From positions 97,495,034 to 97,559,033 of the forward strand of contig JALIRH010000001.1 of NCBI GenBank assembly GCA_023055505.1: a stretch of 64,000 bases of DNA. Reading direction: 5' to 3'. Numbering within the stretch: the first letter of the stretch is position 1; each line of letters starts with the position of its first letter. The position numbers and the translations under genes are program-made. This document shows, piece by piece, positions 1 through 12,900 of the stretch. The notes below the pieces were generated by a model, which was not told the origin of the DNA, made no database searches, and saw only the letters and a program-made list of their open reading frames with translations. Source of the DNA: Callipepla californica brunnescens (Eukaryota; Chordata; Aves; Galliformes; Odontophoridae).

Positions 1-3000
1 TTTTCAGATGATTTGGAGCCAGGAGGTATGACAAGACCATAGAAATCAAGATTACCTTGAAAAATGAATAAATAGATTGAAAACAGTAAGATGAAATTGA
101 ATAGCGATGAGTGTAATGTTTTATTTGTGTACAGAAGTAATCAACTAGGTACATGAGACAGAAAATGGATAAGCAGCAGCACTTCAGGAAAGAGTTGGTG
201 GGCTGTTGGAGTTGTATGCCTGAGACTTATGGCGTGCTCAATAATTTAGACCAATGTATGTCAAGAAAACATAAGCTTGTAAGGCCTGGCATGGCCTAAT
301 AACTACCTGTAGTCTCCTCTAGCTCTGAGATGTTTAAAATTCAAATAAGTTATGTGGTTATGATATGAGAGCTGAGCTGTTAGTCTGCCTCTAGGAGATG
401 TGAAAATATTTGAAATAACATGGGGTGACAAGTAACACTAGAACATGTTAGTAGAACATTAACAAAACAACAAAAAGAAGGCATGCACTGTGTTGTTCAA
501 GATAATATCAGTGCAAAAGAGGTATGAGTTCTTTTGGCACATATTAGTGTGAAAATGAGAGAGCACATCATGAAAAGCAGTCGTGTTCTAAGTTTTTACA
601 TTCTTGATTAAGAAAATCGTTTTATGGCTATAACCAGAAAGGCCACAAACTTGTATTAGACAGCTCTTTACTAAAAAAAAATACAGATGTGCTTCCTGAT
701 ACAAAGTGTGCCCCGTATTTGCAGTATAACATTGTATTCAACTGATATAACTTGAACAAAGGTTTAAAATGAGGACTGCATAAATGCATTAGGCAATGTT
801 CTCCTGAAGATGTTTGTAACCTGTGGTGATTCAGTCTTTTCTAAAGGCAAAGACTTTGCTCTGCAAAACTAATTTATAAGTTATTTTCAGTTCAGATGAT
901 TTAGCAGCATTCAAATAAAAAGATTTTCACAGGGAAGAAAAACACATAAGCCTTCAGAAAACTGATTAACGGATTTTTTGGAGGAGACCCTTGGGTCGTG
1001 AATACCTCTTCTATAATATCAGAAGTGCTCATAACAGCAAAAAATAAATAAACAAAACTTTAACTGTGAGATGTTGATAAAGTATATAATGTGGCTCTTT
1101 CACCACTAACTTTCATCATAAAAGCGAAATAAGATCGGATGAAGTAAGGATTAAAAGTAAAGACATAAAAAGTTCATTTTTTTTTTTCTTAGCTGTCATG
1201 ATTTGTGAGGAGCCTCTTAAAATGGTCTGCTGTGAACAGAAATTCTTTATGTGACCATGATCAGAAAAGTGAAGACTTAGACTATAATCAGCTGTTCAGG
1301 TTGTACTTGGCTTGGTGTGGAGCTGTAGACCCTGTGAAGTGGATACCCCCTCATGAATGCAGTCATTTCTATAATATTTTAAAGTCAGTGCATGTTCCAC
1401 TCCTTTCTATCTGTGGAAGGAGTCTGAGTATTAGAGAAGGCTGCTTAATTTTCCATTCACTTTCACTAGTTGTAGCCCAGTGATGCCAGAAAGACAGGCA
1501 AATAACATGCATAAGATCCAATTAAAAAGGTACTGTAGAAACTCAGCTGCTTAGGGGCGTCTGTGTTTTGGTAAAATGAAGATTTATTTCTTTTAATAAA
1601 TATTTATCATATTCTTTTGCATGCTTTAGAATAGTGAGTGGAATCTTGGTTAATTGATATAACAATAATAATTAGTTTGGCTTGTGAGGTTCCTGGTGTA
1701 TTTAAAGTTTTATACTGAAGAATTAAAAAATAAAGTAGTAAGTAATACAAATGTTGGGCCTCTAGTCTCTCCATTTTTTTTTTTTAAAGTGTATTCCAGT
1801 TGACTGCAATGGATTTATTCTTTATGGGTACTACAGTTCAGAATACTAAGGTTCTTTAGATTCCACTGGATCTGCCTTTTTAGGTCAGTGACTTCATAGA
1901 TGGCTGCAGTAATCTTCAGCTGAGTGGCTGAGGAGGATGGGGGCTGGAAGCTGCCATGGCTGTATCCTTATCTGGGTCTGCTGCTGTCTAAGGAGCAAGT
2001 GTTGTCACAAGTGTTGCCCACTGCCAAGGGCAAACCCTGCCTCAGATCAAGGCTGTCAGTGGCCTTCCCAACCAGGAGTCACTTGTGCTGGGTTGGCCAT
2101 GTCACTAACATAGTTACATGAACAAGTGTGACATGAACACTGCATCACTGAGGCTGATGCCAGGAGTTGATGCTCAAAGCTAATACCTGTCCATTGTTAT
2201 TCTGATTCCTTATCTTTTTGCTTATGTTCTTTTAAAAGGTTGCAAATCTCTCTGGCTTAGTGATTTGGAGACAGGAGGGTTCCTATGGGTTGCGTTCTCC
2301 TCTGGGCCTCAGGCCCTAGGAGGCAAAGGAGAAGCAGCCACTATTTCATCACAGGTAATCCCTGCTCAGAGCTCAGTTCTCCCCTTCCGTGCCCTTCTCC
2401 TTGTTCTTTCACCTCAGCCTTTGCTCATCCTCCTGCTCTCCTTTGGTTGGATTTCTTTGCTGGCGTAGACACTTTTATACTCTTGCTGGGCTGGTTGTAT
2501 CACTGAAACCTCTGTGACACAGCACTCTGCCTGCTGTGACATGGCCACTGCATCACCGTGGTGAATGCCAGAAGATAATACCCTGGCCTCAGCTGCTGCA
2601 GAGAAAGGATTCTTTGGCTTCACTCAAATGTAATGGGATGGATGAATCAAATAACTCAGGCTTGTGGGGAAAACAGCTGACACGGGGAGTCCACTGTTAA
2701 TCTTCTCTGTGTGGGGTCAGCCCCTCACCGTGAGTTGCAGTTGCATTGCATTGCAGTCCATCACCACAGGCCCATCCCACGCCACCCACCATTGGTCTTC
2801 TCCTTGTTGTGAGGGCTGGGGCAGATGGAGGAGCCCAGCATGAGCATGCAGATGACTGAATGTACCATCTGATCAATGGGGAGCAATTCAAGTGTTCTTC
2901 ACACGTAGTTCTTCAGCTATCTTAAAGCCTGATATATTGTGAAGATACATGAAAGAAGCTGGACCTGGGAAAATATATGCCTTTTTAAATCAGCTGGGTG

Positions 3001-3094
3001 GAAGGTGCTAGGGCTCCTCAAATTGCACTCAGTGCTTGTCCACCTGTGGATTATTTTCTCACTCCTGGCTGAAACCACATGTTTCAGGTTAGGG
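1..3094. other. Unique AT-rich DNA, no gene recognised
   Basis: No repeat family, RNA gene or convincing exon is visible. Open frames are all under 100 codons and overlap on both strands, as expected by chance. Short homopolymer runs occur (A near 674-681, T near 1178-1189 and 1775-1785). The segment 1900-2900 is somewhat richer in GC than its flanks but shows no coding pattern I can recognise. Confidence 0.5.
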
Positions 3095-3600
3095 GATGCC
3101 TTGCTAGAGGGGCTTTGTGGAGAAGGACCTGGGTGCCCAGGTGGGCAACAAGTTGTCCATGAGCCAGCAGTGTGCCCTTGTGGACAAGAAGGCCAATGGT
3201 ATCCTATTGTGTCTTAAAAATAGCATGCCCAACAGGTTAGAGAGAAGTAATCCTCCCCCTCTGTTCTGCCCTGATGAGATCGCATCTGAAATACTGTGTC
3301 CAGTTTTAGGCTCTCCAGTTCAAAAAAGACAGGGATCTCCTAGAAAGAGTCCAGTGGAGCGCAACAAAGATGATTAGGGACCTAGAGAAGGCTGAGAAGG
3401 GATCTCAACTGCTTAGAAATACATGGAGTGCAAGAATCAAATCAACGGGAGTGGACTCTTTTCAGTGGTGTGCAACAATAGAGCGAGTAGCAATGGGTGG
3501 AAATTGGAATATGGGAAGCTCCACACTAACACTAGGAGGAACTTCTTTACTATCAGAGTGGAGCACTGGAGCTGGCTGCTCAGAGAGGTATCTCCTAAAA
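3095..3600 (+). mobile_element. CR1 LINE fragment, old copy A
   Basis: This is a decayed 3' part of a CR1 non-LTR retrotransposon. In sequence order it shows the ORF2 passages found in other avian CR1 copies: 'EKDLG'-like start near 3117, 'vdkKANGIL' near 3180-3210, the stretch for a list of tumbling 'tgtccagttttaggctc' near 3297, and 'caacaaagatgattaggga' near 3362. Frames shift between these blocks, so it is non-functional. It stops near a CR1-like 'gctgctcagagaggta' block at about 3570-3590 and is followed by a second copy in the same orientation. The 5' edge is approximate. Confidence 0.8.
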
Positions 3601-3640
3601 GAGTTGGCCAGTAAGCAAGTTAGCTATAGGTCTGTCAATC

Positions 3641-4036
3641 AATTTACAAGGACTGGCTGAGAGAGCTAGGGCTGTTCAGCCAGGAGAAGAGAAGGCTCCA
3701 AAGTGACTGATAGTTGCATTTCAGTATCTAAAGGGGAGCTACAGGAAAGAAGGGGGCAGACTTTTTAGTGGAGTCTGTGGTGACAGAACAAGGGAAAATT
3801 CTTCAAACACATAGAGTGTAGATTTGGGTTATATATGACAGAATCTTTTATGGTGAGGGTGGTGAGGCACTGGAACAGGTTACCCGGTGATGTGGTTGAC
3901 GCTCTGTCTCTGGAGACTTTCAAGGTGAGGCTGGAAAAGGCCCTGGACAACACGATCGAGCTATGGATGTCCCTGATCATTTCAAGGGAGTTGGACTAGA
4001 TGGCCTTCAGTGGTCCCTTCCAACTGTAAGGGTTCT
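3641..4036 (+). mobile_element. CR1 LINE fragment, copy B with 3' end
   Basis: This second CR1 3' fragment begins with the block encoding the conserved 'rELGLFs..EKRRL' segment (near 3655-3700). It continues through the 'gaggcactggaacaggtta' block near 3866 and ends with the CR1 3' UTR signature 'ggagttggactagatggcc' near 3987 and 'cccttccaactg' near 4014. Only a weak trace of the terminal octamer repeat follows ('ggttctatgctct'). It repeats part of copy A, so it is a separate insertion or a duplicated piece rather than a simple continuation. Confidence 0.85.
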
Positions 4037-4107
4037 ATGCTCTCACTTTGGTGCCTAGTAAAATTATGGAGATTATAGCGGTAGTTACTGAAAAACACCA
4101 TCATAGA

Positions 4108-4383
4108 GGGAGGGTAGAGGAAGGTGCTGATATCTCTGTGGTGGGACATGAGGAAACAATTCAAAGCTGCACCAGAGGAGGCTCAGACTAAATATTAAGA
4201 AAAACAAACAAACAGTGGTCATGGCCTCAGTTTTGTTGGTGTTCAAGAAGCATTTGGAAAATTCTCAGCTATATGATATGTCTATAAGTCTTATATTGTC
4301 CTGTTTGGACTCAGGTGTTGGACTCGGTCATCTTCACGAGTCCCTTACAACTCAAGATATTTTTTGATCCTGTGATTCTATAA
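4108..4383 (+). mobile_element. CR1 LINE fragment, copy C with octamer tail
   Basis: This third plus-strand CR1 3' end lies within 1.3 kb of the others. It carries the 'aagctgcaccagaggaggctcagac' region near 4164-4188, the 'gttcaagaagcatttgga' block near 4240, the 'gttggactcggtcatcttca' block near 4317 and the terminal 'tgtgattctat' near 4371-4381. A stretch between about 4195 and 4235 is deleted or replaced relative to typical copies. The left edge is uncertain because copies B and C are separated by about 70 bp of unassigned sequence. Confidence 0.75.
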
Positions 4384-5711
4384 AACACTGGAAAACACAT
4401 TCATTGATAGGAAAAAAGAAATGGAGAATTAACCTGTCTGTTGCAGGGCTGTATCCGTGCTGACAATGGTAATTGTTCCAGACAGTGAGCCTGAGTCCGC
4501 AGGCCAAGTGTGATGTGGTTAGGGCTATGCTGCACTCCAGTAGCATAACCACATCCACACTACAAAACACACAGCCCTGGGGCCCATTGTATGCCACTGC
4601 AGAATTCATTCTTATTTTGTGTGTGTTATTTCTGGTTGAAGGAGTCTGAAATAATCTTAGAAGAACAGTGCAGCCTGCCAGTGATAAAAAGGAATGATAT
4701 TTGTCTGGCAGAGAAGCAAGAAGAATATATCTTTTCCTCACATCTCTGTTGGCACTTGGAGGGGCTCTTGATGATGGATGTGATGTATCTCCCAAGCCAT
4801 TATGGCTGCCTCTCTAGAATGAGAGATTCTCAAGACCACCTCCAGCCTTGTCTGAGGCTCAGAAGACAAGACAGTGAATTTACAGTTTCCCTTGGTGAGG
4901 AAAATGTTAAGATTCTTGTATGGCTTCCAGTTTAGGTACAAATACTGGAATACCAAGATGATGCTGTTTTGTCTGTAAGAGCTATGGGAACCAATTTTCT
5001 GCTTGTCGGTACTCTGTATGGGAATCTTATAAGGACCTATAAGGTTCCTTGCTAGAACCTGGTGAGATGTGTCTTGTCTGCCAGCTCGTGACAAGAAAAG
5101 AGGCTGCAGTATCACAAATGAAGGCCACAGAGGCCACTCTTGCCAATGTAGATGATACAGGGATGATACATATAGCTCTCAACTCTGTTTTTTGGAGTCA
5201 ACCTGAAGGGCTGATTTACTTTTTGTCACTTAGCAAACTGTCTCTGAGAATGGATAAAGGTAATGCTAACATGCAATAGCAGGCTGAAGAAACACAGTGG
5301 GTTAATTGGATGTACATGTTGCAGAAGGGCTGCCCTGAGTGCAGCGATGGAAATAGAGTTGCCTGGCTTGTAGAGAGTACCTTGTGGCATCCACAGCAAT
5401 GTGCCCAGGGGTCCTCACCAGAACACCCTCAGAAACATGGGCACTTCAAGCAGGGCAGTCTCTGCGCAAGAGAATTTTCAGGAGAGGCATTTTTCTTAGA
5501 AGTTCACTGCAGGAAATACCCCCTCAGCTACTCTAAAATTATGGTTTTAGAAATATTTTAATTTAAATACACATTATATATCATAGCTTTTCAGTTGTCA
5601 GATTTCTTTTGCCTTGAAGTTTAGTTTCCTCCATATGTTTCCCATCAGCAGAAGAACCAGAGCTGATGAGATGCTTGGAAATATTTTGTCACGCTGTATA
5701 TGAGATTTTTT

Positions 5712-5755
<44 letters not shown>

Positions 5756-8700
5756 GTAACTAAATGCTTTCACATTTAATTTGCACTCATTCTGACAAAA
5801 GATGAGTATTCACTGTTTATGCTGTTATTTCACACTTACGTTATTCATTTGCTTCATGACTGAATTTTTCCACAGCTCCCAAACTCCACATCACAGTAGT
5901 CTGCAGTTGCAGTTTCATGCAACCTTGACTTACTCATAATTAGTACAGAATTATGCACAATGCCACCATCATCCCTACTTTGGAAGCTCTGGCTTCGATA
6001 TTGCAGAGCACTCCCATTTGATCTAAACAAAATTGATTCAACTTAGCAAGTCAATCCCACTGAAGAGCATCTTGAAACTTAACATGCGTGTGATTTAAAT
6101 AAAATGTGTGGTAAGTGCAAGGGTAAGCAGGGATCTTTTCACAGAAAACTATTAGATAATTTTGCAAATGTATTTGTTTATCTATAATTATAAAATCATA
6201 CACAATTCTATAGCTGAATGATTCTATAGATATATTTTTCAAGTATATTTGACTTTCAGATTGCATTTTGGATTCTGCTGTATAAGATTTTTATCAGGAA
6301 AATGTGGTGAACTGAAGGCAAACTAAATTCAAATTTGATTGCATTAAGCGTATTTTAGGATAGGTCCTGCACTCAGACAATTCCTTTTGCCTATTGTAAA
6401 ATCAGAAGACTGTCAGCAGAAGGAAAATGAAAAACTTACTACACTTAGCACTTTTATAGGTCTATTTTCTGGTATTACTTCTGCATTTTAGAACCATTCA
6501 GAGATGATTTGCACTCATTGTGTATGCTATTTTATTAACAGTATGGTTGTTTGAAAAGTAGCAACTGAGAGAGCCTTCCAGAAGCCTTCAGTTCTCTCTT
6601 GATCCTGCAGTAAATTATGTTTCTTAATTTTTAACCACAATGTTGTATCTATGATTTTCTGCTGTCAAGGTAAGGTAGCTAATTTAGGTTCATTATTTGG
6701 CAGATATTTCATGCCTGAAATCCTACAGAATATATACCATATGAATGAAGGGAGCCCTCACCCTAAATAGGTGTAGCTGAAGTTGAGCATTGGAGACATT
6801 TTGGGGAGCAGAGTCCCATGAGGTCAGCAGTGTCTCAGTAACTCCACCCATGGCATCATGTAAAGGAGAGATTACTTAAGTAATACCAAGTCTAGATATA
6901 TCTGTAGAGACTGGAGAGACTGGGAATCAGAGACCAAGAGACTGGACAAGCTACTTCCCCATGCCAGGGAAACCCAGGTGTGTTTGTGCATGCATGTGTG
7001 CCTTTTGGGAATAGATGCTTAGCACCATTCCTAGTCTGGACCTGGAAAAAGGGTGAAACAATGACCTCATGTTCAGACAACGGGAAAGAAAAAGATTGTG
7101 TCCCAAAGCTGTTGTCATTGCCTCTTTTTTGCTGACATTGCGTGCACAACAAATGTTGTGCCAGTTCCCACAGCCTTTCCCTTTCCTGTTCCTTAATTTC
7201 TTCTACGCTTGCTATAAAAATTCAGAATAAATTCTGTATCTTCACAAAGGATTTTAGTCTCAGTGCTAATCATGGAATGCCTACAATCTGAAATTCATTA
7301 TAATTATGACTATTTTGCTGCAAGGAAGGCAGGCCAAGGAACATGTTAAAGCACGTAATGCATGTTGGCCATGTGCTTGAATCTGCCTTGTCCTGTTAGA
7401 AAATGTGGTTAACTGTAGAGATCGTATCAGACTTTTTCAACATCAGTGTGTTTTTCTGAGACACATTTATGTACAAAGATGATGATTAATTTAGAACTTC
7501 CTTACCCTAAAAAATTTCTGAAAGAATGTAATACTTTTACTGCATGCCTTTTTTGAAACATTAGTTATTACATATTTTGTGTATTGAATGTGCTATATAA
7601 ATATCTTACATTCTGCAACATAGAACTTATTATTAGGTAATTTTGAACACTCACTAATTTTGTTTTCTGCAGAATCCTATCATACACTTAAAATATATTG
7701 TGGAAAAGATCTCAAGAGAGTTGTTATCTGCTGCTATCGGAGACATTACTACTTTTATTTCAATAAAGAATATTATCAATAAAAGGAGTGAAAACTGTCT
7801 ATGGGAAACCACCAATCTATTTTCACAACTGAAAGGAATAACCAAATCATCTGAATAAGTGGCACAACTAGCCCTAGATTTAATCTTATCTGGTTTGAAA
7901 ACAGAACAAACTGTTGAAAGTCATAATCTGATGAAGCAACACAGAAGTCTAAACAGTATTTTTTTTTTTAATTTTGTAGAACAAGATGAAAAAAAATGTT
8001 GGTGATTAATGTATATTTTATTTTTTCTGTGGCAACATAAAGGTATTCTCAGCATTATCTTTAGGATTTGTATCACTTTTATAAATCCAATGGTATCTCA
8101 GTAGGTGTTGTGGATATAAGTATTCAGAGGTTTATTTAGTGCTTCAGGAGTTCTTGCAGCTTCCATAAGACTTAGCAGGGATTGCCCTTGAGGACAGCTG
8201 CTGCTGAATCTCCTTAACTCAAGTTGCTGGTCATCTGACCTACGCAATGGTCAGCAGACAACCAGAGTGAGCAAAGAAAATGATGAGTATTTTAAAGTAA
8301 CTTTTCCTTCCAGTGCAAGCAAGGTTCTTTGGGGCATGAGGTTTAAGTACTTTTCGCCAGGAAACAGTAATGGTGACACTCATTGCTTCCAGCTGTGCTT
8401 TGTTGTCACCATATAGTCCAGTTCTGTAACCATCATTAGCTTCCTACTCTCTTGATCAAAGCTGGAATTGTCCTGTGTGGCAGCTCTCCTCTTCGTGACA
8501 GTACTGGTGGCTTCCTGAACCTAACCACCGGTTTGCTGTCACGACAATTTCAGTTGCCACATTCCATGCTCTTGAAGTTTCTAGTGTTGAAATACCAAAC
8601 AAATGCAAATTAACTGTTGATATTTTTTACCTTCATCTTCCTTTTTATAAATATTACTTGCCAGCCCTTCAGATTTTCCTGTTTTGTCCATAAACCATCT

Positions 8701-9257
8701 AGAACATTTAAATTCCCTTTGAACATTTTAATTTTACTTGCATTTCTTGTTTCTCTTAATATCTGTTCTGAAAAACTCTGCTTTTGATACTATTAATTTG
8801 TTTTGTTAAACATTTTCCTCCTTTGGTCCATCTCATAGTGATGTGATGAAGCACCCATATGCATCAAACCTCATAGTTTAATATGTAGCTCTCCCCGTAT
8901 GAGTTTCCACCAGTTATTTTCTGTGCAGTACCATGGCCCCCACAGCACTGCTGGCACATCTAAGAATCCATTTGTGTGCACTGGATCCAACCATGAATCC
9001 ACAAGCAAGCGACTGGTTATCACGGGCATTGTGAAATATCATAGAGCATAGTGCTCCTTTAAAGTGAGTTTGGAGAAAGCCCCAAATTTATGCAGAAGAG
9101 TCAAAAATTCATCTGGTTTTACATAATTTACATAATTTTAATGTAATGATCTCTCCATAAAGTGACAGTGGTCACCTAGTAACAATGAATAGTCAGCTAC
9201 ATAAGTATTAATATATAGCTAAATTAATAATCCATTGGGGGATTAGATTCCCCTTGG
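4384..9257. other. Unique AT-rich DNA, no gene recognised
   Basis: About 4.9 kb without a recognisable gene or dispersed repeat. Minus-strand open frames of 147 codons (4352-4795) and 125 codons (4738-5115) overlap each other and, in the first case, run into the CR1 tail. They show no domain or codon pattern that I recognise and I treat them as chance. The only strong structure is the T tract listed separately. Confidence 0.45.
5706..5750. repeat. Poly-T tract (about 44 T, one C)
   Basis: T runs fill 5706-5712 and 5714-5750 with a single C at 5713. There is no adjoining retrogene or SINE body that I can recognise on either side, so this is annotated only as a homopolymer. On the minus strand it could be the poly-A tail of a decayed retrocopy, but nothing upstream supports that. 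Confidence 0.95.
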
Positions 9258-9690
9258 AGTCATAGAATGGTTTGAGTTGGAAGGGATCTTTTAGGTCATC
9301 TAGTTCCAACCATGCTGATATAGGCAGGGACACCTCCCTCCAGTCCCCAGGTTGCTCAAAGCCCCATCCAGCCTGGCCTTGAATGTTTCCAGGGGAAAAA
9401 CATTTGCAACCTCACTGGGCAACCTGTTCCAGTGTCTCACCACCCTCACAGTAAAGAATTTCTAGTCTAAATTTAAAGAAATTTTCTCTTGTCCAATCAC
9501 TACATGCCCTTATAAAAAGTCCATCCCCAGCTGTTCTGTAGGTCCCCTTCAGGTACCAGAAGGCCTTTATAATGTCCCCTGGAGCCTTCTTTTCTCCAGC
9601 CTTTCCCCATACAGGAGGTGCTCCAGCCCTCCGATCATCTCTGTGGCTCTCCTCTGGTTTCTGATAAATTCTGCTAGCTCTGAAACCTGG
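9258..9690 (-). mobile_element. CR1 LINE fragment with 3' end at left
   Basis: Read on the minus strand this ends at the left with the CR1 3' UTR: 'gagtcatagaatggtt' at 9258-9273, then 'gagttggaagggatc' and 'aggtcatctagttccaacc'. Further right are the blocks complementary to the ORF2 C-terminus. A minus-strand frame around 9567-9690 still reads as the CR1 segment 'RRATEMIGGLEHLLYGERL', followed by 'EKRRLQG'. The copy is 5'-truncated near 9690, as is usual for CR1, and carries frameshifts. Confidence 0.9.
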
Positions 9691-9728
9691 TAAACTAAAG
9701 AAACTGTGGAAAAACTTTTCCACCTAAA

Positions 9729-9992
9729 TAGAATCATAGAACAGAATCTTAGAATCACCAAGGTTGGAAAAGACCTTCAAGATCATTCACTCCAACAATC
9801 CACCTACCACCAATATTTCCCCACTAAACCATGTCCCTTAGTACAACATCTTAATGTTTGTTGAGCACCTCCAGGGACAGTGACTCCACCACCCCCCTGG
9901 GCAGCCCATCCCAGCGCCTGACCACTCTCTCAGAGAAAAGCATTTTCCTAACGTCCAACTGAACCTCCCCTGGCACAACTTGATGCCATAAT
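9729..9992 (-). mobile_element. CR1 LINE fragment, second adjacent copy
   Basis: A second CR1 3' end in the same orientation starts only about 40 bp to the right of the previous copy. The left end shows 'agaatcatagaacagaatc' and 'aaggttggaaaagaccttc', followed by 'ccagggacagtgactccacc' and 'cctgaccactctctcagaga', the usual CR1 blocks for the ORF2 end. It is 5'-truncated near 9990 ('cacaacttgatgccata'). It belongs to a different CR1 subfamily from its neighbour, judging by the distinct 3' UTR wording. Confidence 0.9.
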
Positions 9993-12900
9993 AGTGTTTT
10001 ATCATGTCTTCATATTCCTGGATTAATAGTAAACCGTATTTCTTAGTTTCAAAACTTGTTGCTATTGAAAAAAAGTTCACTGAAAATGATGTTACAAAAG
10101 CCTTAATATTGGAAATCGTAATGGCTAATTTTGTTCTCAGTGTTTTTATCAGCAGCAGTATGAGACTTAACAGAGTACTGTGAAAGTTTCTGTTTGCTTC
10201 CTGGACTAATAAAAAGAGGAACCTCTATAATCGCAGAACATCTATCAGAACCCACCAAACAGATATCCTTCTTCTTTTTCACTGCAGCCACAGGAGCTTT
10301 GCATAGCAACTTCCTAATACTTTCCCCGAAGACATACTGCTTTTAAAAGCAATACCACAGTTTCTTTATGTTCACTTAAGATTTTTTGAAAGGAGAGGTC
10401 TCACTGTGTATATTGACTGTTGTAATTTTTAAATGATGATTACTAAAAGATATTAATAAGATGGGTACTTTGTACAGGAATTGGCTTTATAATGAATAGT
10501 ACAAATTTGCAGGCATTTGACTATCTTTCTGAATAAAACTGTGACTAATCCTTGTATTTTGTAGCTAAATCAGGAACTTGACCTCCTAAATGAAAAAGCT
10601 TTGTAAATTCTCGACTCTGTGCCTCCAGTGGACATCAGACTGCACATCATTCTGTGAAATGGCTGTCAAATACCTTTGTTGAGTTGATTACGCATGAAAT
10701 AATGAAACCTTTAGTATCAGCTGGAACAGTCTCATCAAGATGTTAATGTCACAGTGCTTCCTTTCTAAGGCATAGGTGTAGCCTCTCCTCAACAGGTGAA
10801 TCCCTTCAACAGGACAAGAGAAATAAATGGCTTGTAATTTTCCGGCTTGATGTGCTATTTAAGTACCTTTTAAGTACTTTTTAATTTTTTATCTTTCTGA
10901 TGAGCAATCACCAAACTGCTGATACAGGCAGCATTCCCTGTCTTTAATGAAGATTTTTAACAGTGATGTTCTCTGCATCTCTGACAGGACCTGACAGCTT
11001 CAGTATATTAAATTATTAAGTTTCTCTTCATAATGTGCATCAAAACAGCATAGGAGGGTGATGACAATCATTTTTATTTTAAGTACAGAAGCTCAAAATT
11101 GTCTGGTGAGCTCCAGTAAGCCCTCGGATAATCCATGGAACAAAAGGGAGAGGAATTTTTCTAATTTTCACCACACGATCCTAAATCTTTCAAGTCCACT
11201 TTTTTGACTTTGATTATGCTTTGAAAGAAAATTTAATCCAATTTTATATTGCGGTTGCATATCATTGCTTATTCTTTGACTAAAGATTCTTTCCCATCCA
11301 AAAATCTCCATGTGATTTGAAAACACTGCCCACACCGCTGCTATATACGTATGAATGTGTTGTTACTGGTAGAGAAATGACTGTGGGTTTTTCTGCACAG
11401 TTTTTATCAATTATCACTTGGCTATAAAAGTATTACATATAATTGCATTATTCATAACTGTGGTCAGTAGCAGGAGGCCAAGAAATAGAGTAAGGCACTG
11501 TTTTTCTTCTTCTTCTGAATCTTTTTTAATGTAGTCTTATGCAGAGTTCCCAGGACAGATCACATTTGACACGGGAGAAGAGTATTCGTGCAAACCTGCA
11601 CAAAATCTGTTCTGTATTCAGACAGAATAAAGTCACTCTAATGAAAGCAGTGTTGGGCTCCTCCTGAGTCTCTGACAAAAAAGCACAAATATTGGCTTTT
11701 TATTCTCTGCTGCTCTTCTATTCAAGTAGAATAAATTATCAGCTATGCATTTTCCTTTAATATATCTGAATGAGCTTTCTTGGCATTTCTGGCTTGCTAC
11801 ACAGTGGGCTGGAAACTTGAGTTTTAACATTACTGTTCAGCTTAATAGCGTAACTTTTCATTGTGGCCCTCTCTCTGCTCTTGGAGACATTGTAACATCT
11901 TTGGATGATTTTTATTTTTTTTTTAATGAATGTCCTGTACTTCATTATTTGTTCTGCAAACAGTTATTATGTAGAAGAAACCAGAAACACCACCCAAAAA
12001 GCCACAGACAACAGCTGTCAGTGGGCCAAAAGGCAATATGAGTATCAGCTAGGCTGTGGGGAAGGATGATTTTGAAGGAACTGTGTTAGCTATTTACATT
12101 TGAAACAGCTCTAGGAGCCTTCGGCTGATACTATTATTTCATTCCCTGACACCTTGGGGAGTTGAGCTCTCAACTCTCGGTCCAAAGGAGACCCCAAGGG
12201 CTGGCCTCAGCAAGAAGCTGGAAATCTGTGGGTGTTGCTTTTCACTTGCTGCAACATGACAAATTTTCAGAGGTGTTAGATAAGATTTTCTTGAAGCATT
12301 TCTGCCTGCCTCCCACGTGTGACAAGTGTTTCTGAAAAACTGCATCTCTGTCATGGTGCCACGGTTAGGTATTAGCAGGTCGTCTGTTGATTTTGTAGCT
12401 CAGAGGGAAATCATCTTTCTACGCCAACCTGATGAATTGTCAAGGTTTGCTCATAAATGAATACATGAAATAAAATGCTGCTTGTTTTCAACCCCAAGGA
12501 TTTGTCAGGCAAAAGGTGTCTGGCTGGAGATGTGAGTCCCTCTCCTCCCGCAGATGTGATACCCCCATGAGCCTTCTGGCATCAAGGGCACCCTGCTTGC
12601 CTGGAGCACTGCAGCAGCACACATCTTTCTCTCTTTCCCCTTTGAGACCTGGGTCCAGAGAAATGGATGTGGCTGATATCCAAAAACAGGCAGCTGTAAG
12701 CTGCTCTGGGATCTGGATTAGCAGGTTAAAATGAAGTGTGGGTTAAACATCGCCCTCACATTCATACAAGATCTGGGGTGGATTTTGTAGCCTGTGCAAG
12801 GTTTCATGTTGCCATGGCTACTCTGCCCTTGCTGGGTGATTCAAATGCATTCATTGGTTTCTGTGCGAGTGACAGGACTGCCTTTGGTTGCATTTAGATG

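Noticed and set aside
4352..5115. Two overlapping minus-strand frames of 147 and 125 codons
   Set aside because: They overlap each other in different frames and one runs into a CR1 tail. No motif or codon pattern supports coding.
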